From Planococcus circulans (GTDB taxonomy: Bacteria > Bacillota > Bacilli > Bacillales_A > Planococcaceae), in NCBI RefSeq assembly GCF_020023385.1, contig NZ_JAIQCL010000010.1, positions 56,046 to 120,045 of the forward strand: DNA of 64,000 nt. Direction: 5' to 3'. The position numbers and the translations under genes are program-made. The first letter of the stretch is position 1. Each line of letters starts with the position of its first letter. This document shows positions 16,999 to 25,658 of the stretch, one piece after another. The notes under the pieces are model-generated. The model did not search any database. It was not told the origin of the DNA and worked only from the letters and a program-made list of their open reading frames with translations.

Positions 16999-19983
16999 TT
17001 AGGCCGCATCATCTTCAGCTGGCTCTTCTGGTTCTTCTGGCTCTTCAGGAGCCGGTTCTTCTTCTTTTGGTTCTTCAGGTTCTTCTTCGGGAGAAGTTTC
17101 TTCTTCCTCTGCTGGAGGCGTTTCAACTTCTTCTTCAGCAGGTGTTTCAACTTCCGGTTCCGGCTCTTTCTCTTCCGGTGGCGGGGTTGGTTCCGGCTTC
17201 GGTTCAGGTTTTGGTACAGGCTTTGACTTCGGTGCAGCGATGTTGACACTGTTTGAAGCAGCCGACTGCTTGCCTGTAATATCCACTGCTACTACGGTGT
17301 AACTTCCTGCGCCAGAAGCGGTATATGAATTGCTGCTCGACTCTGAGATGGAAGCGACACGTGAACCGTTTTTGTAAACACGGTATCCGACTACGTCATT
17401 TGAACCGGAATTGGTCCAAGTAATTGTATTTCCGCTGATGGAAGCTCCGACACTTCCAGGAGCGACACTGTCAGCTTCGAAACTTGCACCTGAGACAACT
17501 GAAGAGAATCTGGAGTTGCCCGGGAACAATTTGCCGGCGTCTCCACCGAATGGTGCCATCATGCGATCAATGTATTTCTGTGAAACAGCAATTCCTCCGC
17601 CTGAAGTGAATTCACTTGGCGTGCTGGACAAAGCAGCGTAACGTTTTCCATTGATTGTGGTAAACGAACCACTTGTTAAACTGTCATCCGCTTTTGTAGG
17701 AACCATGGCATCCGCATTGAACAAATCAGATGTCACGAGACCAGCGGTTGAACAGGCGCCGCCTGGAGCAAGACCTGAAATGCTGCAGAACGACCGGGTT
17801 ACGACGCCTTTCGGAGTTTTGAATGTTTCATTGGCTCCAATTAAATCCGGTGTAGTTTGGTATGTCGAATTCATCAGGCTCGCCCATAACTGATTAACGC
17901 GTAGGGAAGGAGGCAAATTGACATTTTGGAAATTGTCGAGTGAATACTTTTCACGGTCATATCCAAGCCATAGGCCCATTGTGATGTTCGGATTATATCC
18001 CACTAGCCAAACATCTCTTGTTTCTTGTGTAGTTCCTGTTTTACCGGCAAAATCAGCGCTGAAATTCAGCATGTCATTGGCACGGTTGGCTGTACCTCTA
18101 TCTGTTTTGAAGACATCCCGCAGCATGTCTGTCAGAACGTAGGCTGTTTGGGGTGTATAGATTTCCTGTTCTTCGGTTTGGTGTTCAAAAACGATATTGC
18201 CATCCGCATCTTCAATGCGTTGGATCATATACGGTTCAATTCTTTTGCCGCCGTTGGCGATGGTAGCATATCCACTGGTAAGTTCTTCAACAGAGCCTTC
18301 GATTCCGCCGCCTAAGGCCGTTGAAGGATAGTAATTTTCTTTTTCTTCAACTTGGGAGAAGCCGGCATTGATCAAATAATTGATCGGCATTTTTTCTCTG
18401 ATTTGGCCGAACAGGCGAAGGGCAGGCAAGTTCTGTGACTGTGCCAATGCATCGCGTGCAGGCATGATGCCTTGTTCACTTGAGGCGATGAAGTTGGCCG
18501 GAGTCCAAGGTGTGCCGTTATCATTTAAGGTGAACTGTACATCGACAACTGGACTTCCGGCACCGATGTTTCCATATTCAATGGCTGGTCCGTAAACGAG
18601 TAGAGGTTTTACGGTAGAACCGATTGAACGGTATGCTTGAGTTGCATGGTTCAATTCTTCTATTTCGTGGTCACGGCCGCCTACAAAACTTAAAATGCGC
18701 CCAGTTTTATTTTCGAGCATCATGCTTCCGACCTGGACGGGAAGTTCTTTCATTTCCTCTTCGCCGTCTTCGTTGGTTGATGGTACGGTTAATGTTGTGC
18801 CGTAGCGCGTGTAGGCGTCTTTTGCTTCTTCGTGTGCATCGAATAGCTCTTTATTGATGGTCGAGTGTATGCGGTAACCGTTCGATCGGACGGCCCGATC
18901 GGCTAGAATTGCGTATTCTTCATAAAGCTTGTCATTTTCTTCAAGCGTTGTCGGGTCGACACCATCTTTTTCAGCAAGAATGTCCATGATGATCCGAGCC
19001 GCCCGTTTTTCGACTTCTACGGTGACAAACTTGTAGTTCTCACGTGCACGGGATTCTCGTGGACGAAAATCCTTTACGATATCGTAGGCAAGGGCTTCAT
19101 TGTATTCTTCTTCAGTAATGTACTCGGTTTCTTTCATCCGATACAACACTGTTTTCATCCGGTCGATTCCGGGTTGTAATCCTTCAGCTTCTTTTGGTTC
19201 ACCACTTGAAGTGTAAGGGGTGTAGCGGAAAGGGGCTTTTGGAATTCCTGCGATGAAAGCTGCTTGCGGCAGGTTCAATTCACTTGCTGACACATTGAAA
19301 ATGCCGTTGGCCGCAGTTTCAATCCCGGCGATGTTAGCACCGGTATAGTTTCTGCCGTAAGGGATGATGTTGAGATACGCTTCCATGATTTCGTCTTTTG
19401 TCATGAATTTTTCAAGGCGCATGGCAAGCAGGATCTCTTTTGCTTTTCGTTCATAGGAAACTTCGTTCGTCAAAATCTGATTTTTGATCAATTGCTGCGT
19501 CAGCGTCGATCCACCTGTTTGGCTGTCGGAATTCGAGACATCTTGCAGCAAACCGCGAAGAATGGCTTTCGGCACAATTCCTTCGTGTTCCATGAAGTAT
19601 TCGTCCTCGGTCGCAAGGACAGCATCAACGGCTACATCGGAGATTTTATCAAGTGATGTCTCTTTTCGTTCCAGATCTGTCTGGATTTTCCCGATATACA
19701 CTTCATTATCGAAAAACATTTCGGAGGTTTCTTCATAGCTGTAGATTTCCCCACGCATTTCATCGGGAGTCCGAAGCTTTTCTTCATCCACCAGCGAAGC
19801 GAAATAGCCCGCCCCGACTGATGCGGCGAAAACTCCGCCTGTCACCAGCACAATCGCCAGGATCAATGCAAGATTCCAGATGACTCCTGATGTGATGCTC
19901 AGTCGTTTGAACCACTTTGTCGAGGTCCATCTATCGGTTGTTTCCTCAGCTTTACTTATCCAATTTTTCATTTTATCACGCAC
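16999..19983 (-). CDS. Class A penicillin-binding protein with FN3 domain
   Basis: This is a bifunctional peptidoglycan synthase (glycosyltransferase plus transpeptidase) of 994 residues anchored by one N-terminal transmembrane helix (about residues 33-58). GT51 motifs are ATEDEYFMEHEGI and TGGSTLTQQLIKN. Transpeptidase motifs are STVK near residue 457, SQN near 517 and KTGT near 647. A fibronectin type III domain (about 800-880) and a Glu/Pro-rich tail of about 90 residues end the protein. The start is GTG, set by AGGAGGG 7 nt upstream. It is PBP1A-like. Confidence 0.93.
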   Translation of the reverse strand: MRDKMKNWISKAEETTDRWTSTKWFKRLSITSGVIWNLALILAIVLVTGGVFAASVGAGYFASLVDEEKLRTPDEMRGEIYSYEETSEMFFDNEVYIGKIQTDLERKETSLDKISDVAVDAVLATEDEYFMEHEGIVPKAILRGLLQDVSNSDSQTGGSTLTQQLIKNQILTNEVSYERKAKEILLAMRLEKFMTKDEIMEAYLNIIPYGRNYTGANIAGIETAANGIFNVSASELNLPQAAFIAGIPKAPFRYTPYTSSGEPKEAEGLQPGIDRMKTVLYRMKETEYITEEEYNEALAYDIVKDFRPRESRARENYKFVTVEVEKRAARIIMDILAEKDGVDPTTLEENDKLYEEYAILADRAVRSNGYRIHSTINKELFDAHEEAKDAYTRYGTTLTVPSTNEDGEEEMKELPVQVGSMMLENKTGRILSFVGGRDHEIEELNHATQAYRSIGSTVKPLLVYGPAIEYGNIGAGSPVVDVQFTLNDNGTPWTPANFIASSEQGIMPARDALAQSQNLPALRLFGQIREKMPINYLINAGFSQVEEKENYYPSTALGGGIEGSVEELTSGYATIANGGKRIEPYMIQRIEDADGNIVFEHQTEEQEIYTPQTAYVLTDMLRDVFKTDRGTANRANDMLNFSADFAGKTGTTQETRDVWLVGYNPNITMGLWLGYDREKYSLDNFQNVNLPPSLRVNQLWASLMNSTYQTTPDLIGANETFKTPKGVVTRSFCSISGLAPGGACSTAGLVTSDLFNADAMVPTKADDSLTSGSFTTINGKRYAALSSTPSEFTSGGGIAVSQKYIDRMMAPFGGDAGKLFPGNSRFSSVVSGASFEADSVAPGSVGASISGNTITWTNSGSNDVVGYRVYKNGSRVASISESSSNSYTASGAGSYTVVAVDITGKQSAASNSVNIAAPKSKPVPKPEPKPEPTPPPEEKEPEPEVETPAEEEVETPPAEEEETSPEEEPEEPKEEEPAPEEPEEPEEPAEDDAA

Positions 19984-20009
19984 GTTATCGCCCTCCTAAA
20001 ATCCATTAT

Positions 20010-20018
20010 ATTATATCA
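20010..20018 (-). promoter_or_regulatory. Extended -10 promoter of the PBP gene
   Basis: On the minus strand TGATATAAT is a perfect extended -10 element about 27 bp before the GTG start. Confidence 0.55.
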
Positions 20019-20094
20019 TATTCTCATAACTGTACCTAAACTTATTGACAATGCCATATAATAAAGTAAACTACTAGTATATTTCATATTAAAA

Positions 20095-20301
20095 CGATGA
20101 AGAGTCCGAAGTAGAACGTGTGATTTTGTTTAGAGAGCCGGTGGGTGGTGTGAACCGGTCAAAATGCATGGATCGAATTACAGGCCTGGAGTTTACGGAA
20201 GTGCCCCGTTCGGCACATGATGAGAGGGAGAATCTATTCTCCAAGCTGGGTGGTACCGCGCAATTGCGCCCCTGCATGATTTTTCATGCAGGGGCTTTTT
20301 A
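20095..20301 (+). promoter_or_regulatory. T-box riboswitch (tyrosine) of tyrS
   Basis: This leader senses uncharged tRNA-Tyr. The T-box core GGGTGGTACCGCG (20248-20260) is intact, with TGGT complementary to the tRNA acceptor end. Stem I starts with AGAGAGCCGGTGGGTGG, and the specifier loop contains GAATTACAGG, giving TAC (20179-20181), a tyrosine codon. The terminator is a 12-bp stem, GCCCCTGCATGA/TCATGCAGGGGC (20268-20295), plus T5. The product of the downstream gene agrees with the specifier. Confidence 0.95.
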
Positions 20302-20339
20302 TGTGGATGTTTATCGCTCCCATCGTTTCAAACTAGTAA

Positions 20340-21617
<1,278 letters not shown>

Positions 21618-21626
21618 GAAGCATTC

Positions 21627-21668
21627 AAACAGGACAGCCGGATTTTTTCTGGGGTGTCCTGTTTTTTA
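21627..21668 (+). terminator. Terminator of tyrS
   Basis: AAACAGGACA (21627-21636) pairs with TGTCCTGTTT (21655-21664), followed by T residues. Confidence 0.85.
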
Positions 21669-21693
21669 GTTAACTGAAAAATGTGGAATCGGG

Positions 21694-21718
21694 GTTTATT
21701 CGGCAAGTCAGCGGGTAA
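21694..21718 (+). promoter_or_regulatory. SigB-type promoter of the YflT-like gene
   Basis: GTTTAT (21694-21699) and GGGTAA (21713-21718) are 13 bp apart, one mismatch in each SigB hexamer. The gene product is a general stress protein, which supports the call. Confidence 0.65.
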
Positions 21719-21771
21719 CATGGGAAATGAACGACGATTGACTTTACTAAAACTTCAGGGAGGCGTTAGAA

Positions 21772-22353
21772 ATGTCAAGAGTAGTTGGATCTTATGAAAC
21801 AGAAGACCAAGCCATCCGTGCGATTGAAGAGTTGCAGCGGGAAGGCCACAACAGTGAGGAAATATCAGTTTTGAGTAAAGATAAGCGCGAAACCGAAGCT
21901 GTTGCGGAAGAAACCGGAACACAGGCAGGAGAAGGCGCTGCTGCAGGTGCAGCGACAGGCGGCGTGTTGGGCGGCCTCGGCGGAGTGCTGGCAGGTATCG
22001 GTGCTTTGGCCATTCCTGGGATTGGACCTATTGTTGCAGCTGGTCCGATAGCTGCTGGCTTGACAGGTGCTGCTGCAGGCGCTGGAGTAGGTGGGCTTGC
22101 CGGTGCTCTCATCGGCATGGGAATACCGGACGATGAAGCGGAACGGTACGAAACGCATTTTAATGAAGGAAAAATACTGGTGCTGGTCGAGGATGACAGA
22201 AGTTCGATACCCGACCGCAATGACCGCGATACATTCACAGGAGAGCGCGATCCGCTTATCGGCAATGACAGTACGACGACGATAAGAGGCGACCGGAGCC
22301 GGGTGGATAATGATCCGTTGGACGGTGGACGTCGCGGGCAAGCTGGATTGTAA
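21772..22353 (+). CDS. General stress protein, YflT/17M-like
   Basis: This is a protein of 193 residues of the YflT general-stress family. The N-terminal part is the alpha/beta module (SYETEDQAIRAIEELQREG; ISVLSKD), followed by a glycine/alanine-rich hydrophobic segment (about residues 50-115) that may sit in or on the membrane, then ILVLVEDD closing the ferredoxin-like half. The tail of 50 residues is Asp/Arg rich and polar. CAGGGAGG precedes the ATG. A SigB-type promoter lies 54 bp upstream. Molecular function is unknown. Confidence 0.85.
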   Translation: MSRVVGSYETEDQAIRAIEELQREGHNSEEISVLSKDKRETEAVAEETGTQAGEGAAAGAATGGVLGGLGGVLAGIGALAIPGIGPIVAAGPIAAGLTGAAAGAGVGGLAGALIGMGIPDDEAERYETHFNEGKILVLVEDDRSSIPDRNDRDTFTGERDPLIGNDSTTTIRGDRSRVDNDPLDGGRRGQAGL

Positions 22354-22367
22354 AGTGAAGCGATAGA

Positions 22368-22400
22368 AAAAAAGGCCATCCTCGATTGGATGGCCTTTTC
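22368..22400. terminator. Bidirectional terminator
   Basis: AAAAGGCCATCC (22370-22381) pairs with GGATGGCCTTTT (22388-22399). A or T tracts on both sides serve the YflT-like gene (plus) and the BtuF-like gene (minus). Confidence 0.85.
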
Positions 22401-22451
22401 GATTGGGAACCGGTCACTCTAGCGGCCGGCTCCGTCAATCAACTTATAAAT

Positions 22452-23258
22452 TTAAATCTGCTTTTCTTTTATGAAGCGCGGCAGTTCCATATCATGGAAT
22501 TCCTCAGGATGAATTAATTTACCCAGGCGGATAGCGCCTTCAATCAGTCTTGGAGAAGGGCGGCAATAGAGTTCTTCCTCCATGACATGAATGTGGTCGA
22601 TTGCCTTCATTTCATTCCATCCGGGACGTTTTTTGACAAGTTCCGGTTTGACTTTCGAGCTCAAGACGCCGACCCAGGCAAGCAGGATGTAATCAGGTTG
22701 GCGTTCGCGTACATCAGCCCAATCTGTTTGGATATTGGCGGAATCGGTCCCATCGAATAGGTTGCGGGCACCGGTCATGCTGCTGATCTCCGTCAGCCAA
22801 TTGATGTTGCCGGGAGTGAAGACAGGCTTTGGCCACCATTCCCAGTAAAGGGAAGGGCGGGACCCTGCTTTTTGTCCCCGTGATTTGATGTCTTCAATAA
22901 CGTGCAGGTATTCAGCATGTACAGCATTGGCGTCTATTCCACAGGCATCAGCCACCGTCAACAGATCTTGCCCGATTTCCTCCAGTGTTTGGGGATCGAG
23001 TACAAGGTGGGGGATTTTTCTTCGAACCAGTTCGTCGACGTTCTTTTCCATACCTGGAACACTCAGGGACGCCAAAACCAGGTCAGGTTCCAATGCCTCG
23101 AGTTCATCCATCCGGATTGACAGGTCAGGCCCCAACCGCGGCAATGCCGTGATTTCTTTTGGCCAGTCAGAAAAATCATCGATGCCGACCAGCAGGTGTT
23201 CAGCATCCAAAAACGCCAGTAATTCTGTATTGCTCGGACAAATTGAAATAATTCGCAT
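22452..23258 (-). CDS. BtuF-like helical-backbone metal receptor, no signal peptide
   Basis: This protein of 268 residues resembles the substrate-binding proteins of B12/haem/siderophore ABC importers. The N terminus RIISICPSNTELLAFL, GIDDFSDWP, LEPDLVLASL and WPKPVFTPGNINWLTEI are typical of the BtuF family. Unlike real binding proteins it starts directly with the first beta strand and has no signal peptide or lipobox. GGAGGTGGAG precedes the ATG. No transporter genes are adjacent. A cytoplasmic corrinoid- or metal-handling role is inference. Confidence 0.8.
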   Translation of the reverse strand: MRIISICPSNTELLAFLDAEHLLVGIDDFSDWPKEITALPRLGPDLSIRMDELEALEPDLVLASLSVPGMEKNVDELVRRKIPHLVLDPQTLEEIGQDLLTVADACGIDANAVHAEYLHVIEDIKSRGQKAGSRPSLYWEWWPKPVFTPGNINWLTEISSMTGARNLFDGTDSANIQTDWADVRERQPDYILLAWVGVLSSKVKPELVKKRPGWNEMKAIDHIHVMEEELYCRPSPRLIEGAIRLGKLIHPEEFHDMELPRFIKEKQI

Positions 23259-23418
23259 CCGGCTCCACCTCCATTTTTCATTAGTTTAACATGTCTCAAG
23301 AAAAAGTTTCTTCTCAATTGATGAAATTATACAAACAAAGTATGATAAAGGAGACGGTGAATTAACCGGTGCCGATACATATCCTGTTTTTAAAGCGGAG
23401 GAGACCGTGATTTTGAGT

Positions 23419-23443
23419 GTTTAACTTACCGGCAGATGGGTAG
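23419..23443 (+). promoter_or_regulatory. SigB-type promoter of the rsbR-like gene
   Basis: GTTTAA (23419-23424) and GGGTAG (23438-23443) are 13 bp apart, 11 of 12 consensus positions. The coding region starts 160 bp further on, leaving a leader of about 150 nt. Confidence 0.82.
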
Positions 23444-23522
23444 GCATAATGAGTGGAAGAAAATGCAATTCATGTTGATTAAATAAATAACTGAAGTGAA
23501 ATTTTAAGTGAGAGCGGGGTGA

Positions 23523-23598
23523 AGCTATTGCCGGAGGGGCAGAAGAGTCTGGAGGATTGAGTCATCTCAGTTTCTTCTGTCGATTTATTGCAATAGCT
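23523..23598 (+). promoter_or_regulatory. Folded leader hairpin before the rsbR-like gene
   Basis: AGCTATTGC (23523-23531) pairs with GCAATAGCT (23590-23598). Nested inside, 23538-23546 pairs with 23573-23581 (CAGAAGA/TCTTCTG core) and TGAG/CTCA (23558-23561/23566-23569) closes a 4-nt loop. The outer stem ends 5 nt before the ATG at 23604, and GGGGTGA (23516-23522) abuts its left side. The rest of 23259-23603 holds the promoter above and nothing else recognised. Confidence 0.55.
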
Positions 23599-23603
23599 GT
23601 TAA

Positions 23604-24446
23604 ATGTTGAAAGATCAAGACTTATTTGAACACTTAAGCAACCGAACCTGGGAAATGACAGAGGAGTGGTATAGCTCTTTGGACAAAAGCAAAGCCGGAG
23701 TTTACGGTTCGACCGATCCTGAGAAAGTCGCTTTGCTGAAAAAACAGAATCACGAATTCCATCTGCGGTTTTGTGCCATGTTCGAAAAGGAAAACCATGA
23801 ATTTGTAGCAGATTTTCAGGATTGGATAGAAACGATTGCAAAAGATGAAGCGCATTTGGATACACCGATTGTAGAGGTCATCGAGGAGTTTTTCCGAACA
23901 CAGCAGCAGTACCTCGAGGAAATTGGAGCCTATGCTTTAAGCCATAAAGATAAGGTGAGCCACGAAAGGTTGGTGGAATGGACGAAAGCAGTCGTTCAAA
24001 CCATCGGTAAAGTCATCGTTGAGTTCACCGACAAGAATTCAAAAGCTGCAGAAAAACGGATGAATTCCCAGCAGCAGATGATCGTGGAAATGAGTGCACC
24101 TGTCATTCTGCTGGCTAAAAAGACCGGCATGCTGCCGTTGATCGGTGAAATCACACCGCACCGCGCAGAAATCATGTTCGAAAAAGCGCTGGCGCAAAGC
24201 TCCAAGCACAACCTGGAAAAGCTGTTCATCGATTTATCCGGCGTCCCACTAATCGATACGATGGTGGCCCAGCAGGTATTCCAACTGATCAAAGGGCTGG
24301 AAATCATCGGAGTGCAAGTGGCATTGTCAGGCATCAGTCCAGTCATCGCCCAAACGGCGGTGCAATTGGGCATTAAGTTCATCGATATCGAAGTCTACAA
24401 CACACTTGCTCAAGCATTAAAACAAAATAGAGTCCATTTAGTCTAA
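23604..24446 (+). CDS. RsbR-type stressosome protein (STAS domain)
   Basis: This is a paralogue of the RsbR co-antagonists that with RsbS form the stressosome and control RsbT release and SigB activation. The 280 residues have an N-terminal non-haem globin-like sensory domain (LFEHLSNRTWEMTEEWYSSLDKS), a linker helix and a C-terminal STAS domain with LFIDLSGVPLIDTMVAQQ; the Thr of DTMVA is the conserved RsbT phosphosite. An in-frame stop immediately precedes the ATG, so the start is fixed, yet no ribosome site lies close. It is monocistronic, with a SigB promoter and its own terminator. Confidence 0.88.
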   Translation: MLKDQDLFEHLSNRTWEMTEEWYSSLDKSKAGVYGSTDPEKVALLKKQNHEFHLRFCAMFEKENHEFVADFQDWIETIAKDEAHLDTPIVEVIEEFFRTQQQYLEEIGAYALSHKDKVSHERLVEWTKAVVQTIGKVIVEFTDKNSKAAEKRMNSQQQMIVEMSAPVILLAKKTGMLPLIGEITPHRAEIMFEKALAQSSKHNLEKLFIDLSGVPLIDTMVAQQVFQLIKGLEIIGVQVALSGISPVIAQTAVQLGIKFIDIEVYNTLAQALKQNRVHLV

Positions 24447-24455
24447 ATACAGTGG

Positions 24456-24493
24456 AAATCCCCAGAGCGGTCGGCGGCTCCGGGGATTTTTTT
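24456..24493 (+). terminator. Terminator of the rsbR-like gene
   Basis: AAATCCCC (24456-24463) pairs with GGGGATTT (24482-24489), with an inner GAGC/GCTC, followed by a T run. Confidence 0.85.
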
Positions 24494-24507
24494 ATGCGTT
24501 TTGTGTT

Positions 24508-24604
24508 GTTGTTTGCGCAATACGCTGGTTTGCTTGCGGAATCGGGCTTGTTGTTTGCGGAATAAGGAATTTGTTTGCAGTAAACCGGAGTTTGTTTGCA
24601 GTAA
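24508..24604. repeat. Five imperfect 20-21-bp tandem repeats (TTTGC array)
   Basis: The motif (T)TGTTTGC followed by GGAATA or AGTAAA recurs with its TTGC at 24513, 24534, 24555, 24575 and 24596. It lies between the rsbR-like and rpsD terminators and outside any recognised gene. Confidence 0.7.
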
Positions 24605-24652
24605 AGAAAAAAATGCCTCCCGGACGAGGCCCGTACAAAGAATCCGGAAAAA

Positions 24653-24699
24653 CAAAAAAACCCTCGAAACCATTGAATTAACAAGGTTTCGAGGGTTTT
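24653..24699 (-). terminator. Terminator of rpsD
   Basis: AAACCCTCGAAACC (24658-24671) pairs with GGTTTCGAGGGTTT; on the minus strand the stem is followed by a run of T. Confidence 0.9.
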
Positions 24700-24726
24700 C
24701 AACACTACCATTACGTAATTTTTCAA

Positions 24727-25329
24727 TTAACGTGAGTAGTACTCAACGATCAACTGTTCGTTGATTTCAGCAGACAATTCGCTGCGCTCTGGAAGGCGTA
24801 CGAAAGTTCCTGTTTTGCTATCAGTATCGATAGTTACGTATTCAGGAACAAAGTTGTTTACTTCGATTGCTTCGTTTACTACATCAAGGTTGCTTGATTT
24901 TTCACGGAAAGCAATTGTTTGTCCTGGTTTCACGCTGAATGACGGAATGTCAACGCGTTTGCCATCAACAAGGATGTGACCGTGGTTTACGATTTGGCGA
25001 GCTTGGCGACGAGTGCGCGCAAGGCCTAAACGATAAACAACGTTATCAAGGCGAGCTTCAAGAAGGATCATGAAGTTTTCACCGTGCTTACCAGGCATTT
25101 TGCCGGCTTTGTTGAACAAAGTTTTGAACTGACGTTCGTTGACTCCGTACATGAACCGTAGTTTTTGTTTTTCTTGTAGTTGCAAACCATATTCAGAAAC
25201 TTTTCTGCGTTGGTTAGCACCGTGTTGACCTGGTGCGTAAGGGCGTTTTTCTAATTCTTTACCTGTACCTGTAAGGGAAATTCCCAAACGGCGTGACAGT
25301 TTCCATGATGGACCTGTATAACGAGACAT
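24727..25329 (-). CDS. rpsD: 30S ribosomal protein S4
   Basis: S4 nucleates assembly of the 30S body by binding 16S rRNA, and in Bacillus it represses its own leader. The 200 residues show the S4 pattern: [16 protein letters not shown] at the N terminus, and the S4 RNA-binding domain [35 protein letters not shown] precedes the ATG. It is monocistronic with a strong promoter and a leader of about 180 nt. Confidence 0.98.
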   Translation of the reverse strand: MSRYTGPSWKLSRRLGISLTGTGKELEKRPYAPGQHGANQRRKVSEYGLQLQEKQKLRFMYGVNERQFKTLFNKAGKMPGKHGENFMILLEARLDNVVYRLGLARTRRQARQIVNHGHILVDGKRVDIPSFSVKPGQTIAFREKSSNLDVVNEAIEVNNFVPEYVTIDTDSKTGTFVRLPERSELSAEINEQLIVEYYSR

Positions 25330-25508
25330 AGTAGTCTCCTCCTCTGTTTTTGGTTTTTAGAGTAAAATAAAAACCAGATGCATTCATGCTGCAAGCCATT
25401 TTATATTCTTGTACCTTCGCTCAGCAGCCAAAGAGTTACGCGATACACCTACAATGAGGAATAAAATGGACGAACACGCACATACAACTGCTGCGATTAT
25501 TTTACACA
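25330..25508 (-). promoter_or_regulatory. rpsD leader, candidate S4 autoregulatory RNA
   Basis: About 180 nt separate the predicted start of transcription from the rpsD ATG and hold no gene. Bacillus subtilis rpsD is known to be autoregulated through its leader; I did not establish the fold here, so the role is inferred from position and length. Confidence 0.5.
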
Positions 25509-25514
25509 AAGCAT

Positions 25515-25544
25515 AGTATAACCGATTTTGGATCCTTAAGTCAA
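25515..25544 (-). promoter_or_regulatory. SigA promoter of rpsD
   Basis: On the minus strand TTGACT and TATACT are separated by 18 bp, a strong housekeeping promoter. Confidence 0.78.
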
Positions 25545-25546
25545 CC

Positions 25547-25586
25547 GGAAGCCGGGAGATAGTTGGAAGTGCCGGCTTCCTTTTTT
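25547..25586 (+). terminator. Terminator-like hairpin with no obvious upstream gene
   Basis: GGAAGCCGG (25547-25555) pairs with CCGGCTTCC (25572-25580), followed by six T. Upstream on this strand lie only the rpsD promoter and leader in antisense. Confidence 0.65.
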
Positions 25587-25619
25587 AAATCGTTCCATGT
25601 AGAATGAAATCAAGGTAGT

Positions 25620-25634
25620 ATGTAAGCGCTTTCT
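25620..25634 (+). promoter_or_regulatory. Candidate cre (CcpA site) before the methionine gamma-lyase gene
   Basis: ATGTAAGCGCTTTCT fits WTGNAANCGNWNNCW completely and TGWAANCGNTNWCA at 13 of 14 positions. It lies 25 bp before the start codon, downstream of a plausible TAGAAT -10 (25600-25605), a position suited to repression. Confidence 0.75.
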
Positions 25635-25658
25635 ATTTCAGCTAAGGGGTGGATTTTG

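Noticed and set aside
20045..20062. TTGACA and TATAAT before the tyrS T-box as a promoter
   Set aside because: The two hexamers are only 6 bp apart, so they cannot act together; the tyrS promoter was not found.
23259..23418. Cobalamin riboswitch before the BtuF-like gene
   Set aside because: No B12-box-like conserved core was seen and the space is shared with the opposite promoter.
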